In this document: in pieces, positions 1 through 6,775 of the stretch
How positions within the stretch are numbered: the stretch's first letter is position 1
Layout of the letters: every line of letters starts with the position of its first letter
From: Streptomyces tirandamycinicus
Lineage (GTDB): Bacteria; Actinomycetota; Actinomycetes; Streptomycetales; Streptomycetaceae
Length of the DNA stretch: 64,000 bases
Reading direction: 5' to 3'
Assembly (NCBI RefSeq): GCF_003097515.1
Contig: NZ_CP029188.1
Span: forward strand, 5,157,001-5,221,000
Program-made: the position numbers and the translations under genes
Notes under the pieces: generated by a model
Databases searched by the model: none
What the model was told of the DNA's origin: nothing
The model's input: the letters and a program-made list of their open reading frames with translations, nothing else

Positions 1-1
1 C

Positions 2-508
2 ATCGCGGCCCCCGGCGTGGACATCGTCTCCACGGTCCCAGGGGGCGGCCACTGCGCCGACAACGGCACCAGCTTCTCCGCGCCCTACGTGGCGGGCGTC
101 GCGGCGCTCCTCAAGAGCAAGCACGAGGACTGGACGCAGGAGCAGATCGTCGCCCAGATCCAGCAGACCGCGGAACGCTCCGTCGCGGGCCACGACCGCC
201 TGGTCGGCTGGGGTGTCGTCGACCCGGTCCGCGCTCTCACCGAGGACGGCGAGCCGATCGAGAAGCCCGTCGCCCGCGAGGGCCTCTCCGGCGCCGAGGC
301 GCCGACCCCCGCCGAACTCCACCTCGGCGAGACCGCCGATGAACGCAACGCCCGCCTCGCGACGTACGTCGTCGTAGGCGGCGCGATCCTGGTCGCCGTG
401 ATCGTCGGCGGCGCGGTGACGGTGCGGGACGCGCGGCGGCGGGCGAGGGGACCGGAACCGGAGACGGGGAACCGACGGGCGGAGGAGCCAAGCGCCGGTC
501 GCATCTGA
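2..508 (+). CDS. mycP: Mycosin-type S8 serine protease, C-terminal part (cut by window edge)
   Basis: The reading frame is already open at base 2, so the N-terminus lies outside the window. The visible part begins just before the catalytic serine motif GTSFSAPYVAG (Ser about residue 24 of the fragment), which is a canonical subtilisin (S8) signature. A linker rich in Ala, Glu and Pro follows, then one hydrophobic segment (TYVVVGGAILVAVIVGG) and a basic Arg-rich tail. This is the mycosin layout of a secreted protease anchored by a single C-terminal helix with a short cytoplasmic tail. Mycosins associate with type VII secretion systems. A second mycosin (3008-4252) and EccC/EccD lie nearby, which supports the call. 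The Asp and His of the triad cannot be checked here. Confidence 0.88.
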   Translation: MAAPGVDIVSTVPGGGHCADNGTSFSAPYVAGVAALLKSKHEDWTQEQIVAQIQQTAERSVAGHDRLVGWGVVDPVRALTEDGEPIEKPVAREGLSGAEAPTPAELHLGETADERNARLATYVVVGGAILVAVIVGGAVTVRDARRRARGPEPETGNRRAEEPSAGRI

Positions 509-765
509 GTACCTCTACGGATGCGGCACTCGTTGCAACCGCATAGTGTCCTTGAGCGTCCGGCGACGCGGCCGAGCCGGGGAAGTCGGGTGACGGATAA
601 GACACTTGGGCCTGTCAGAGGCAGTGACTAGAGTGGCCTGTGTGTATGGGTGAATGGCGAGTTGGATGAAGAGTCGGATGGCGAGTCGAATGACGAGTCA
701 CCACGATCCACGGCCGCACTGTGTGAATTTCTTGTGACGACTGTAAACGGGGAGGATCGGTCGTA
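509..765. other. Intergenic region with promoter-like element
   Basis: There is no credible gene here; frames crossing it lack Streptomyces codon bias. It contains a promoter-like element at 612-634 and a run of related short words (gagtcg/gagtt/gagtca) at about 660-705. Confidence 0.5.
612..634 (+). promoter_or_regulatory. Promoter resembling the LexA-independent DNA-damage (RecA-NDp/PafBC) class
   Basis: CTGTCAGAGG, then 7 nt, then TAGAGT. The recA promoter at 57944 (TTGTCAGTGG, 7 nt, TAGCGT) has the same 10+7+6 layout. The next gene starts at 766, leaving a leader of about 125 nt. The -10 (TAGAGT) is a good Streptomyces box. Membership of the damage regulon is inference only. Confidence 0.45.
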
Positions 766-1236
766 ATGGCGCCAGGGGACGGTGGCGGGGGCGCCGCCGC
801 GCGGGATCTCGAGCGTGGTGTGGGTGCGCTGAAGCGCTTCCAGGAGCGGGTGAACAACTTGCTCGCGGAACTGGAGAACGGGGCCGGCGGTACGAAGAAG
901 GTCGCCGCGCAGGCCGTCTCCCGGGGGTCGTTCAGCGGCGCCAACATGCCTTTCGCGGAGGCGGACGGCTTTTACACCCAGTACAACCGCGTCCACAAGG
1001 CGCTCACTTCACTGTCCAAGTCGCTGGGCGATCAGATCGAGCTGCTGAGGATCGGGGTTCACGGGGCGGATGTCGGTTTCGACAACGTCGAGGAGGATCT
1101 GCGGTCTCGCTTCCACCGGATCCGGACACGCCTGGACCAGGAGCGTGAGGCGCACGAGAAGCGCGACAAGCCGCAGGGTGACGCGCCGGGCCAGAACGCA
1201 GACGTCAAGGACGTCGACACCGAGGACATGGGGTGA
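766..1236 (+). CDS. Small helical protein of the type VII secretion locus
   Basis: A 156-residue, mostly helical, charged protein with no signal peptide or membrane segment. The N-terminus is Gly-rich (residues 4-10). A long amphipathic helical part (about 15-125) follows, then a Lys/Asp/Glu-rich tail. It starts at ATG 766 after GGGGAGGATCGG, a good ribosome-binding site. It stops 6 bp before the next gene, which encodes a WXG-bearing secreted-type protein, so the two are very likely co-transcribed. Size, helicity and position fit an ESX-type partner or chaperone, but no WxG motif is visible and no family is recognised. The upstream promoter candidate is at 612-634. Confidence 0.75.
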   Translation: MAPGDGGGGAAARDLERGVGALKRFQERVNNLLAELENGAGGTKKVAAQAVSRGSFSGANMPFAEADGFYTQYNRVHKALTSLSKSLGDQIELLRIGVHGADVGFDNVEEDLRSRFHRIRTRLDQEREAHEKRDKPQGDAPGQNADVKDVDTEDMG

Positions 1237-1242
1237 CACCCG

Positions 1243-2982
1243 ATGAGTGACGACAAGCAACCGGAACTTACCCCTGAGCAGCAGGCGGCCGAGGTAACCG
1301 AGCAGCAGACCGACGACTCGGCCCAGATCGAGACGGTCTTCGGCGCCACCGACGCTTATCAGCGCATGACGGCGCTGATGGACGACATCGGCATCGGCAG
1401 CCGGGGAAGCCTGTTCGGCAAGACCAGTTTCGAGGGCGCCGACCTCAACGCGATGCTCGACCTGTTGGACCAAGCCAATCCGTCGGACCTGGAGAACGCC
1501 GGACGGGAACTCGGCAAGGCCCGGGACGCTCTCAATGCCGCGGCGCAGGAACTCGACGACTACGTCAAGAGCGTCCACTGGGAGGGCGAGTCCGGCAGGG
1601 AGTTCCGCAGGTACGGCACGGAGCTCGCCAAGTACGCCTGGGGGCTGGGGACGTTCGCCAACAAGGTCAGCACGCAGATGGAGGTAGCCAGCACGGGCCT
1701 GACGTCCGTGCGCAACTCGAAGCCACCGAGGGACGGACGACTCGTCCGGAAGAAGGCGGAGGACTTCGCTCTGCCCGAGCGCCGGGCGGACAACCCTGAG
1801 TACGCCGAAGCGGTGAAGGTGGAGGAGGACCGCCAGGAGGCCATCAACCAGATGAACCGCCTGGCGTCGTTCTATGCGGTATCGGAGGAGTCCCTGGCGG
1901 CGCAGGAACCGCCGCCGATGCCGAAGATGCTGCAGGCGGACGTACCGCGGCCGCGAGAAGGCGGACTCTGGAACGAGCCCGCCGGTGGCGCAGGGGCCGA
2001 AGCCTCGGGTGCCGCAGGTCAGCCTGCAAGTCGTGAGAGGACCGAGACGGCAGGAGTCTCTGACAGCTCAGGGAAGGAAGCCCTCGGCGCATCTCCTTCG
2101 GTGCCTGGTCGGAACACCTCGATGGAGATCGACAGTGTCGTCGCCCCGCCTGCCCCTTCGGCTGCAGCGCCCAGTGCCTCGCCTCCCCCTTCCGTCAGCA
2201 ATCCCGGCACACCTCCAAGCCCGGTTGCGCCGTTGGCCCCGAGTTTCGGCGCCGCGAAGAACACCGTGCCGCGAGCAACCGGTACTTCCGGCGTAGCCAA
2301 AACCGGAACCGGCCCGGCTGCGCAAGCAGTCGGACGTCCGGGCGCGTCGGGCGGCAGTGCACCCGCCGCCGGTCGCGCCGGTGCGACCGGTCGACATGGT
2401 GCTGCTCTCGGGGGTACACACCCGGCCACTGGGAACCAAGGGCCGGTCGGTCGGCCTTCAGGCCCCATGGGCGCGAGCACCGCGACTGGGCGCGCCGGTG
2501 TCATGGGTACGCCGGGCCAGACTCCCGCCGGTCGACAAGGTGCCATCGGCCAGCAGTCAGCGGCACGCACCGGCCAGACGCCATCGAGCGGCGCTCGCAC
2601 AGGCCGTGCGGACGGCATCGTTGGGGGCACGCCGCAGCGTTCTCCAGCCGGCTCGCCCGCGCCTCGGATCCCTCTGGGCACGGTCGTCGGTGCCGAGGGG
2701 GTAGCTGCGGGCCGTACCTCGGCGCCTCGCCCCGGCCAGTTCGGAGTCATCGGCGCGAGCACCGGAAATGTCACGCAGCGCCCGACGGGCAAAGGCACAC
2801 CCAGTGCGAACGGAGTCGTAGGCACACCTCGCAACGCACGTCCTGTCGGCGGTAGCGGCGAGAGACAACCCCGTGATCAGGGCCGAGACCGCAACGTGTC
2901 CGCTCGACCTGACAACTTGTCTGAGGATGAGCAGACGTGGTCGTCACAACGACGCGGTGCTGTACCGCCGGTGATTGACTAG
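1243..2982 (+). CDS. WXG-domain protein with long Gly/Pro/Thr-rich tail (PPE/EspK-like ESX substrate candidate)
   Basis: A 579-residue protein in two parts. Residues about 30-200 are helical and carry W113-E-G115 in a helix-turn-helix setting (VHWEGESG), the mark of WXG100/PPE-type secretion domains. Residues about 230-545 are low-complexity Gly/Pro/Ala/Thr with recurring pieces such as GRAGVMGTP, GRQGAIG and GVVGTP. The last 15 residues (DEQTW...VPPVID) look like a defined C-terminal motif rather than random tail. The gene lies 6 bp after the upstream partner and just ahead of a mycosin. I infer a secreted or cell-surface type VII substrate. The family is assigned by architecture only. Confidence 0.75.
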   Translation: MSDDKQPELTPEQQAAEVTEQQTDDSAQIETVFGATDAYQRMTALMDDIGIGSRGSLFGKTSFEGADLNAMLDLLDQANPSDLENAGRELGKARDALNAAAQELDDYVKSVHWEGESGREFRRYGTELAKYAWGLGTFANKVSTQMEVASTGLTSVRNSKPPRDGRLVRKKAEDFALPERRADNPEYAEAVKVEEDRQEAINQMNRLASFYAVSEESLAAQEPPPMPKMLQADVPRPREGGLWNEPAGGAGAEASGAAGQPASRERTETAGVSDSSGKEALGASPSVPGRNTSMEIDSVVAPPAPSAAAPSASPPPSVSNPGTPPSPVAPLAPSFGAAKNTVPRATGTSGVAKTGTGPAAQAVGRPGASGGSAPAAGRAGATGRHGAALGGTHPATGNQGPVGRPSGPMGASTATGRAGVMGTPGQTPAGRQGAIGQQSAARTGQTPSSGARTGRADGIVGGTPQRSPAGSPAPRIPLGTVVGAEGVAAGRTSAPRPGQFGVIGASTGNVTQRPTGKGTPSANGVVGTPRNARPVGGSGERQPRDQGRDRNVSARPDNLSEDEQTWSSQRRGAVPPVID

Positions 2983-3007
2983 GCAAAGGGAAGGTTCGGA
3001 AGTCGGG

Positions 3008-4252
3008 ATGGCGGCAGGAACAAATCAAGCATGGGCGATGCCCACCTGGCGGCGTGTCGCGTGCATACTGGCTTTGGCCGGAGCATGCTCCGTCGGCATG
3101 GCGCCCAGCGCCACTGCGGCAGATATGGAGTCTCAGCAGTGGTACCTGAAGGCGATGCACGCCGATGAGATGTGGAAGAAATCCACCGGCGAAGGAATCA
3201 AGGTTGCTGTCATCGACTCGGGCGTAAACTCGAAAACACCTTCCTTGCAAGGCCAAGTGCTCAAGGGACTTGATGCCACGGAGGCGCCCGGCGAGGCCAC
3301 AGATGACTACGAGGGTCATGGCACGACCATGGCTGAGTTGATCGCCGGCACGGGAAAGGGCGGCGGTATACGCGGCCTGGCACCGGGGGCAAAGATCATT
3401 CCCATGCGAGTTGCCACCAAGGCGTTCCCGAAGGGCGTCAAGGTGAACGAATGGGATGAGGTGGTGGCCATGAGAGCTGCCGCCGACAGTGATGCACAGA
3501 TCATCAGCGTTTCGATCGGCAATGAGTTCATGTCCGAGCGGGAACGTGAGGCGATCAGGTACGCGCAGAGCAAGGGCAAACTGGTATTCGCTGCTGCAGG
3601 CAATTCGGCCAAGAAGGGCAACAAGCCCAGCTACCCTGCCAAGTACGAAGAAGTGGTCGCGGTTGGTGCCATTGATCGTGATGGTCGAGTCGGTGACTAC
3701 TCGCACCACAGCGAGATTGTCGACCTTGCGGCGCCCGGTACTGACATTCCCTACTGGTGCGATTCCACCTTTACTCGATACTGCGACGGCGGTGAGGGCA
3801 CCAGTCAGGCTGCGGCGATCGCTTCCGCCTCCGCCGCGTTGATCTGGTCCGCTCACCCGGACTGGACCGCCAATCAGGTCCTCCGCGTCATGTTCGAGAG
3901 CGCGGGCCGCGGCGATGCGTGGAAGGGCGACTCGAAAAGCCATTACCTCGGTCACGGAGTCGTGCGCCCCAACGCCCACATCACCCGCGGTATCGGCAAG
4001 CCCGGTGCTCCGGATGTGAGCCCGCTGACCGACGAGGGGAATGGCGATGGCGCCTCCGCAGGCTCAGCTGCCTCGTCCGCGCCCGCTGCCACCCGGACAC
4101 CCAAGAACGGTGAGGAGCCGGGCACCGTGACGACGGGTTCCGGCAAGGCCGCGGACGACAGCGGTCAGTTGGGCCTCATCCTCGGAATCGGTGGAGCCGT
4201 GGCGATTGCGGGCGCCGCATTCGCCGTAGTCCGACGACGGCGCACCGGCTGA
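3008..4252 (+). CDS. mycP: Mycosin, type VII secretion-associated S8 serine protease
   Basis: A 414-residue subtilisin-type protease. Residues about 1-38 form a signal peptide (Arg-Arg, hydrophobic core, SATAAD cleavage region). The triad is visible: Asp in VAVIDSGVN, His in YEGHGTTMAE and Ser in GGEGTSQAAA, with the oxyanion Asn in AAAGNS. The C-terminus has a hydrophobic helix (LGLILGIGGAVAIAGAAFAV) and an RRRR stop-transfer, as in mycosins. The ATG at 3008 is preferred over an upstream TTG at 2975 because a full signal peptide and purine-rich sequence (GGAAG) precede it. The usual Pro and Gly after the catalytic Ser (SxxPxVxG) are replaced by AAIASAS. Codon use here is visibly less GC-biased than in neighbouring core genes. 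Confidence 0.9.
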   Translation: MAAGTNQAWAMPTWRRVACILALAGACSVGMAPSATAADMESQQWYLKAMHADEMWKKSTGEGIKVAVIDSGVNSKTPSLQGQVLKGLDATEAPGEATDDYEGHGTTMAELIAGTGKGGGIRGLAPGAKIIPMRVATKAFPKGVKVNEWDEVVAMRAAADSDAQIISVSIGNEFMSEREREAIRYAQSKGKLVFAAAGNSAKKGNKPSYPAKYEEVVAVGAIDRDGRVGDYSHHSEIVDLAAPGTDIPYWCDSTFTRYCDGGEGTSQAAAIASASAALIWSAHPDWTANQVLRVMFESAGRGDAWKGDSKSHYLGHGVVRPNAHITRGIGKPGAPDVSPLTDEGNGDGASAGSAASSAPAATRTPKNGEEPGTVTTGSGKAADDSGQLGLILGIGGAVAIAGAAFAVVRRRRTG

Positions 4253-4258
4253 CCGAAC

Positions 4259-4292
4259 GGCCGGGCCGTGGGTCGTCCAGAGCCCGGCCTTT
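4259..4292 (+). terminator. Terminator after mycosin
   Basis: Inverted repeat ggccgggc (4259-4266) and gcccggcc (4282-4289), followed by ttt. It separates the mycosin unit from the WXG100 pair. Confidence 0.6.
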
Positions 4293-4370
4293 CGTCGAGC
4301 TTCGCCTGGTTGCTGCCCGGTGAGGCGCGATCCAACCACTTACACCAATAGTTCAGAAGGGAACGCGACT

Positions 4371-4724
4371 GTGTCACAGGGCCAGCGGCTTTCAGACCAG
4401 CAAGTCATTCAGCTCGAGAAGCAGCTCTTCGAGAAGTTCAACTCGATCAAGGGCCAGCTCCAGCAGATCCAGGGCACGATCGACAGCCTTGAGGGCCAGT
4501 GGAAGGGCATCGGCGCCGGCGCCTTCAACGCGAAGCAGCAGGAGATCAACACCTCGATGGTGCGTCTCGGCAACATCCTCGCGAAGTTCATCGAGGCCAT
4601 GAGCGCTTCGAGGAGGATCAAGGACGGCACGGAAGACGACGTCCGCGCCGCCGTGCAGGCGATCAACGTCGACCTCGGTGCCGGTGCGAGCGCCGCCCCC
4701 AGGTCGGGCCTCGCGGGTCTCTAG
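4371..4724 (+). CDS. esxB: WXG100 family protein (ESX secreted pair, first gene)
   Basis: A 117-residue all-helical protein with the central W-K-G turn (GQWKGIGAGAFN), which is diagnostic of WXG100. These small proteins form antiparallel helical dimers and are exported by the EccC-powered type VII system. The GTG at 4371 is chosen because AGAAGGGA lies 8-9 nt upstream; a GTG at 4320 would add an unconserved 17-residue tail. The second WXG100 gene follows 67 bp later and the two very likely form the secreted heterodimer. The symbol follows the S. coelicolor order (esxB before esxA) and is less certain than the family. Confidence 0.88.
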   Translation: MSQGQRLSDQQVIQLEKQLFEKFNSIKGQLQQIQGTIDSLEGQWKGIGAGAFNAKQQEINTSMVRLGNILAKFIEAMSASRRIKDGTEDDVRAAVQAINVDLGAGASAAPRSGLAGL

Positions 4725-4791
4725 AACCGCCGAGCTCGCTTGACTTCGGCTGTCACGGCCGAAGCACCACCACACGTGAGATGAGGGAATC

Positions 4792-5094
4792 ATGGGCATG
4801 AACTCGGGAGACGAGCTCGTCGTCAAGTACGGCGGCCTTGACCTGGCGGCGACCACGCTCGGCAACCAGGCCAAGAAGCTCGAGGAAGACCTGCGGGAGA
4901 TCAAGACGGCCATGGCCACCGTTGCCGCCGGCTGGGAAGGTGAGGCCCACAACGCCTACGTCCAGGAGCAGGTGAAGTGGGACAAGGAGGCCGCGGACAT
5001 CCACCGCGCGCTCATGCAGATCGGCCAGGTCGTGGCGAACGCGGGCGGCGACTACATGGGTGGCGACAAGAAGGCCGCCAGCTACTTCGCCTGA
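4792..5094 (+). CDS. esxA: WXG100 family protein (ESX secreted pair, second gene)
   Basis: A 100-residue helical hairpin protein, the exact size of the family. The W-E-G turn sits in AAGWEGEAHNAY, followed by the YxxxQ/KW helix expected of WXG100 proteins. It starts at ATG 4792 after GATGAGGGA. A 15-bp perfect hairpin terminator follows 34 bp downstream, so the pair ends the operon. It is the likely partner of the 117-residue protein just upstream. In Streptomyces this pair is known to be secreted and to affect sporulation. The symbol is assigned by gene order. Confidence 0.9.
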   Translation: MGMNSGDELVVKYGGLDLAATTLGNQAKKLEEDLREIKTAMATVAAGWEGEAHNAYVQEQVKWDKEAADIHRALMQIGQVVANAGGDYMGGDKKAASYFA

Positions 5095-5128
5095 CGTGTC
5101 CCGGCTGCGGCCGGTGACTCGGAACGCC

Positions 5129-5169
5129 GATCAGGGGTGGGCACGCGCGAGGGGTGCCCACCCCTGATC
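5129..5169 (+). terminator. Terminator after the esx pair
   Basis: A perfect 15-bp inverted repeat, 5129-5143 with 5155-5169 (arm gatcaggggtgggca), with an 11-nt loop and no T-run, as is common in Streptomyces. Confidence 0.75.
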
Positions 5170-5378
5170 CGGTGTTTCGGGGAAAGGGACCCGCTCGAAG
5201 CGCGATCACCGGTCAGACCGAGAGCGTGATCATTGTCGAACCTTTGACGTCCGGGGCATCCTGACTCAGCTCATGGACGACCACGACTGCCGGCCTCCTG
5301 TACGTCCATCCGGTACCGCCTCAAGCATCGGCAGGGCCGGGGTGCCCGTCCCGAAGACGAGGCTGCCCCGGTCCAAGC

Positions 5379-5927
5379 TCAACCGGAAGCCGTGACCGGG
5401 GACCATACGCCGAACCACTGCTCGGCGCCCCATTCCTCGAACCGTTGCACCTCGGTGAACCCCAGCTTCGCCGCGAGGCGCATCGAGCGGTCGTTGGCGG
5501 TCTGGGTGCAAAGCACCACCGGCTCGCCGGGAAGCCCGTCTGCGAACCAGTCGAGCGCCGCCGCACACGCCTCGGCGGCATACCCGCGTCCCCACGCCTC
5601 CGGCAGGAACATATAGCCGAGCTCGGTCTCCCCGGCCTCGGGACGGACGTGCCCCGGGCGCTCCGCGTCGCGCCGATCGAGCGTGATCGTGCCGATCATC
5701 GCTCCGTCGAGATCGACCACGAAAAGGCCGGGGCGTCGGCCTGGCAGTTCGGGCACCGCGTGTTCGAGCTCGTCACGGGGTCGAGGGCCGCCGAGGTAGG
5801 TGCGTACCTCCGGCAGGGCGAACAGTTCGATGAACGCAGCGCGGTCCCGGGCCTCGGACTGACGGAGTACAAGCCGTTCGGTCCGTATCGGGGCGGGTGG
5901 CCAGACGACGGTTCCGAGCTCGGTCAT
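5379..5927 (-). CDS. GNAT-family N-acetyltransferase (RimJ/RimL-like)
   Basis: A 182-residue single-domain protein with the RimJ/RimL-type GNAT layout. The N-terminal strand is IRTERLVLRQ, the middle strand is LFVVDLDGAMIGTITL, the acetyl-CoA loop region is ELGYMFLPEAWGRGYAAEAC (the Q/RxxGxG/A equivalent), and the C-terminus has the N-D-R-S-M-R-LAAKLGF signature. It probably transfers acetyl to a peptide N-terminus or small amine; the substrate cannot be read from sequence. It is transcribed against the ESX genes and ends beyond their terminator. TAGGTT lies 6 nt before the ATG, so the mRNA may be leaderless. Confidence 0.88.
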   Translation of the reverse strand: MTELGTVVWPPAPIRTERLVLRQSEARDRAAFIELFALPEVRTYLGGPRPRDELEHAVPELPGRRPGLFVVDLDGAMIGTITLDRRDAERPGHVRPEAGETELGYMFLPEAWGRGYAAEACAAALDWFADGLPGEPVVLCTQTANDRSMRLAAKLGFTEVQRFEEWGAEQWFGVWSPVTASG

Positions 5928-6146
5928 GGCGGCAACCTATCGCACGCCCATGAGGGCAATCCGAGAGAGCAGGCCACGGCCAGGGCCTTTGTTCGAGGCC
6001 CGGTCGGTCAACAGTCGCGGCAGGTCAGCACCCGGGTAGCGACCGAACTTACCGCCAAGGGGCGGCAGGTAGAGCTCCAAGCCGGCGGCCGCGAGGGCGG
6101 CGTGCAGGGTCGGCGATGGGTGATGGTGGGAAGCGGGTCTGCGGGT
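5928..6146. other. Intergenic region, no supported gene
   Basis: The 218-bp gap between the lipoprotein gene and the GNAT gene. On the - strand a stretch of about 60 codons reads open after a TGA but has no start or ribosome-binding site. No gene is called. Confidence 0.4.
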
Positions 6147-6701
6147 TCACCCGCTTGAGCATGCCTCGGATTCTCTTACCGAGTCGGTGTACTCCGTGAT
6201 CAGCTGTTTCATGGCGGCTGTGCTGCCAAGGCCGGGCGAACGCACTTCGATGATTGCGAACATGTCTCCTGTGAACGAGGGGTTACGGCACGGGTCGACC
6301 CTTGCCACCGCGCCTCCGGCTTCGTAGAGATAGCTGCCGGTCGTCTCGTACTCGGCCATGTCGATGTGTTTGGTGTCGAGTGCCACTGCGGTGATCCGCG
6401 CGTTCTTCTCCCGCCAATCCTGACTGGCCGTCAGAGCGGGCTTCCCGTCGACGCGGACCTCACACCGCTTGGTCCCCTTCACTGGGGATGCCTCGGCTGT
6501 GGAAAGTGAGGAGCCGCCTGGAAGGAACGGGGCCAAGGAGGTGGGCTGCACTGCGATGCCGCACAGCGAAGCAGGGACTGAGTACTTCCGCGCCTGCTGA
6601 GGCTCCTCGGAGCATCCGGTCAGCGCGGCAAGCGCCGCAATGGCCAAGGCGGCACAGGCGCGCCCGGAGCCAGCCATGCGTGGGGCGGGGTACTTCTTCA
6701 A
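6147..6701 (-). CDS. Lipoprotein of the ESX locus
   Basis: A 184-residue predicted lipoprotein. From the TTG at 6701 the product begins MKKYPAPRM, followed by a hydrophobic run ending in the lipobox LTGC (Cys about 30). That start has GAGG 6-7 nt upstream; the ATG at 6677 is an alternative giving 176 residues. The mature part has three further Cys residues (SLCG, KRCEV, DPCRNP) and a fourth near the end (SEACSSG), consistent with disulfides outside the membrane. It lies 74 bp downstream of the 771-residue candidate effector on the same strand. By position it could be a surface partner or protective protein, but no family is recognised. Confidence 0.72.
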   Translation of the reverse strand: MKKYPAPRMAGSGRACAALAIAALAALTGCSEEPQQARKYSVPASLCGIAVQPTSLAPFLPGGSSLSTAEASPVKGTKRCEVRVDGKPALTASQDWREKNARITAVALDTKHIDMAEYETTGSYLYEAGGAVARVDPCRNPSFTGDMFAIIEVRSPGLGSTAAMKQLITEYTDSVRESEACSSG

Positions 6702-6775
6702 CGCGAACCTCGTTGTATGTCCTTGAAGGGATCCGGTGCCGGCGACGATTGTGCTGCCGCCGCAGCGAATGGGGT

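Noticed and set aside
5928..6146. Possible coding remnant on the - strand before the GNAT gene
   Set aside because: About 60 codons are open after a TGA, but without a start, ribosome-binding site or recognised domain. It is too weak to call a pseudogene.
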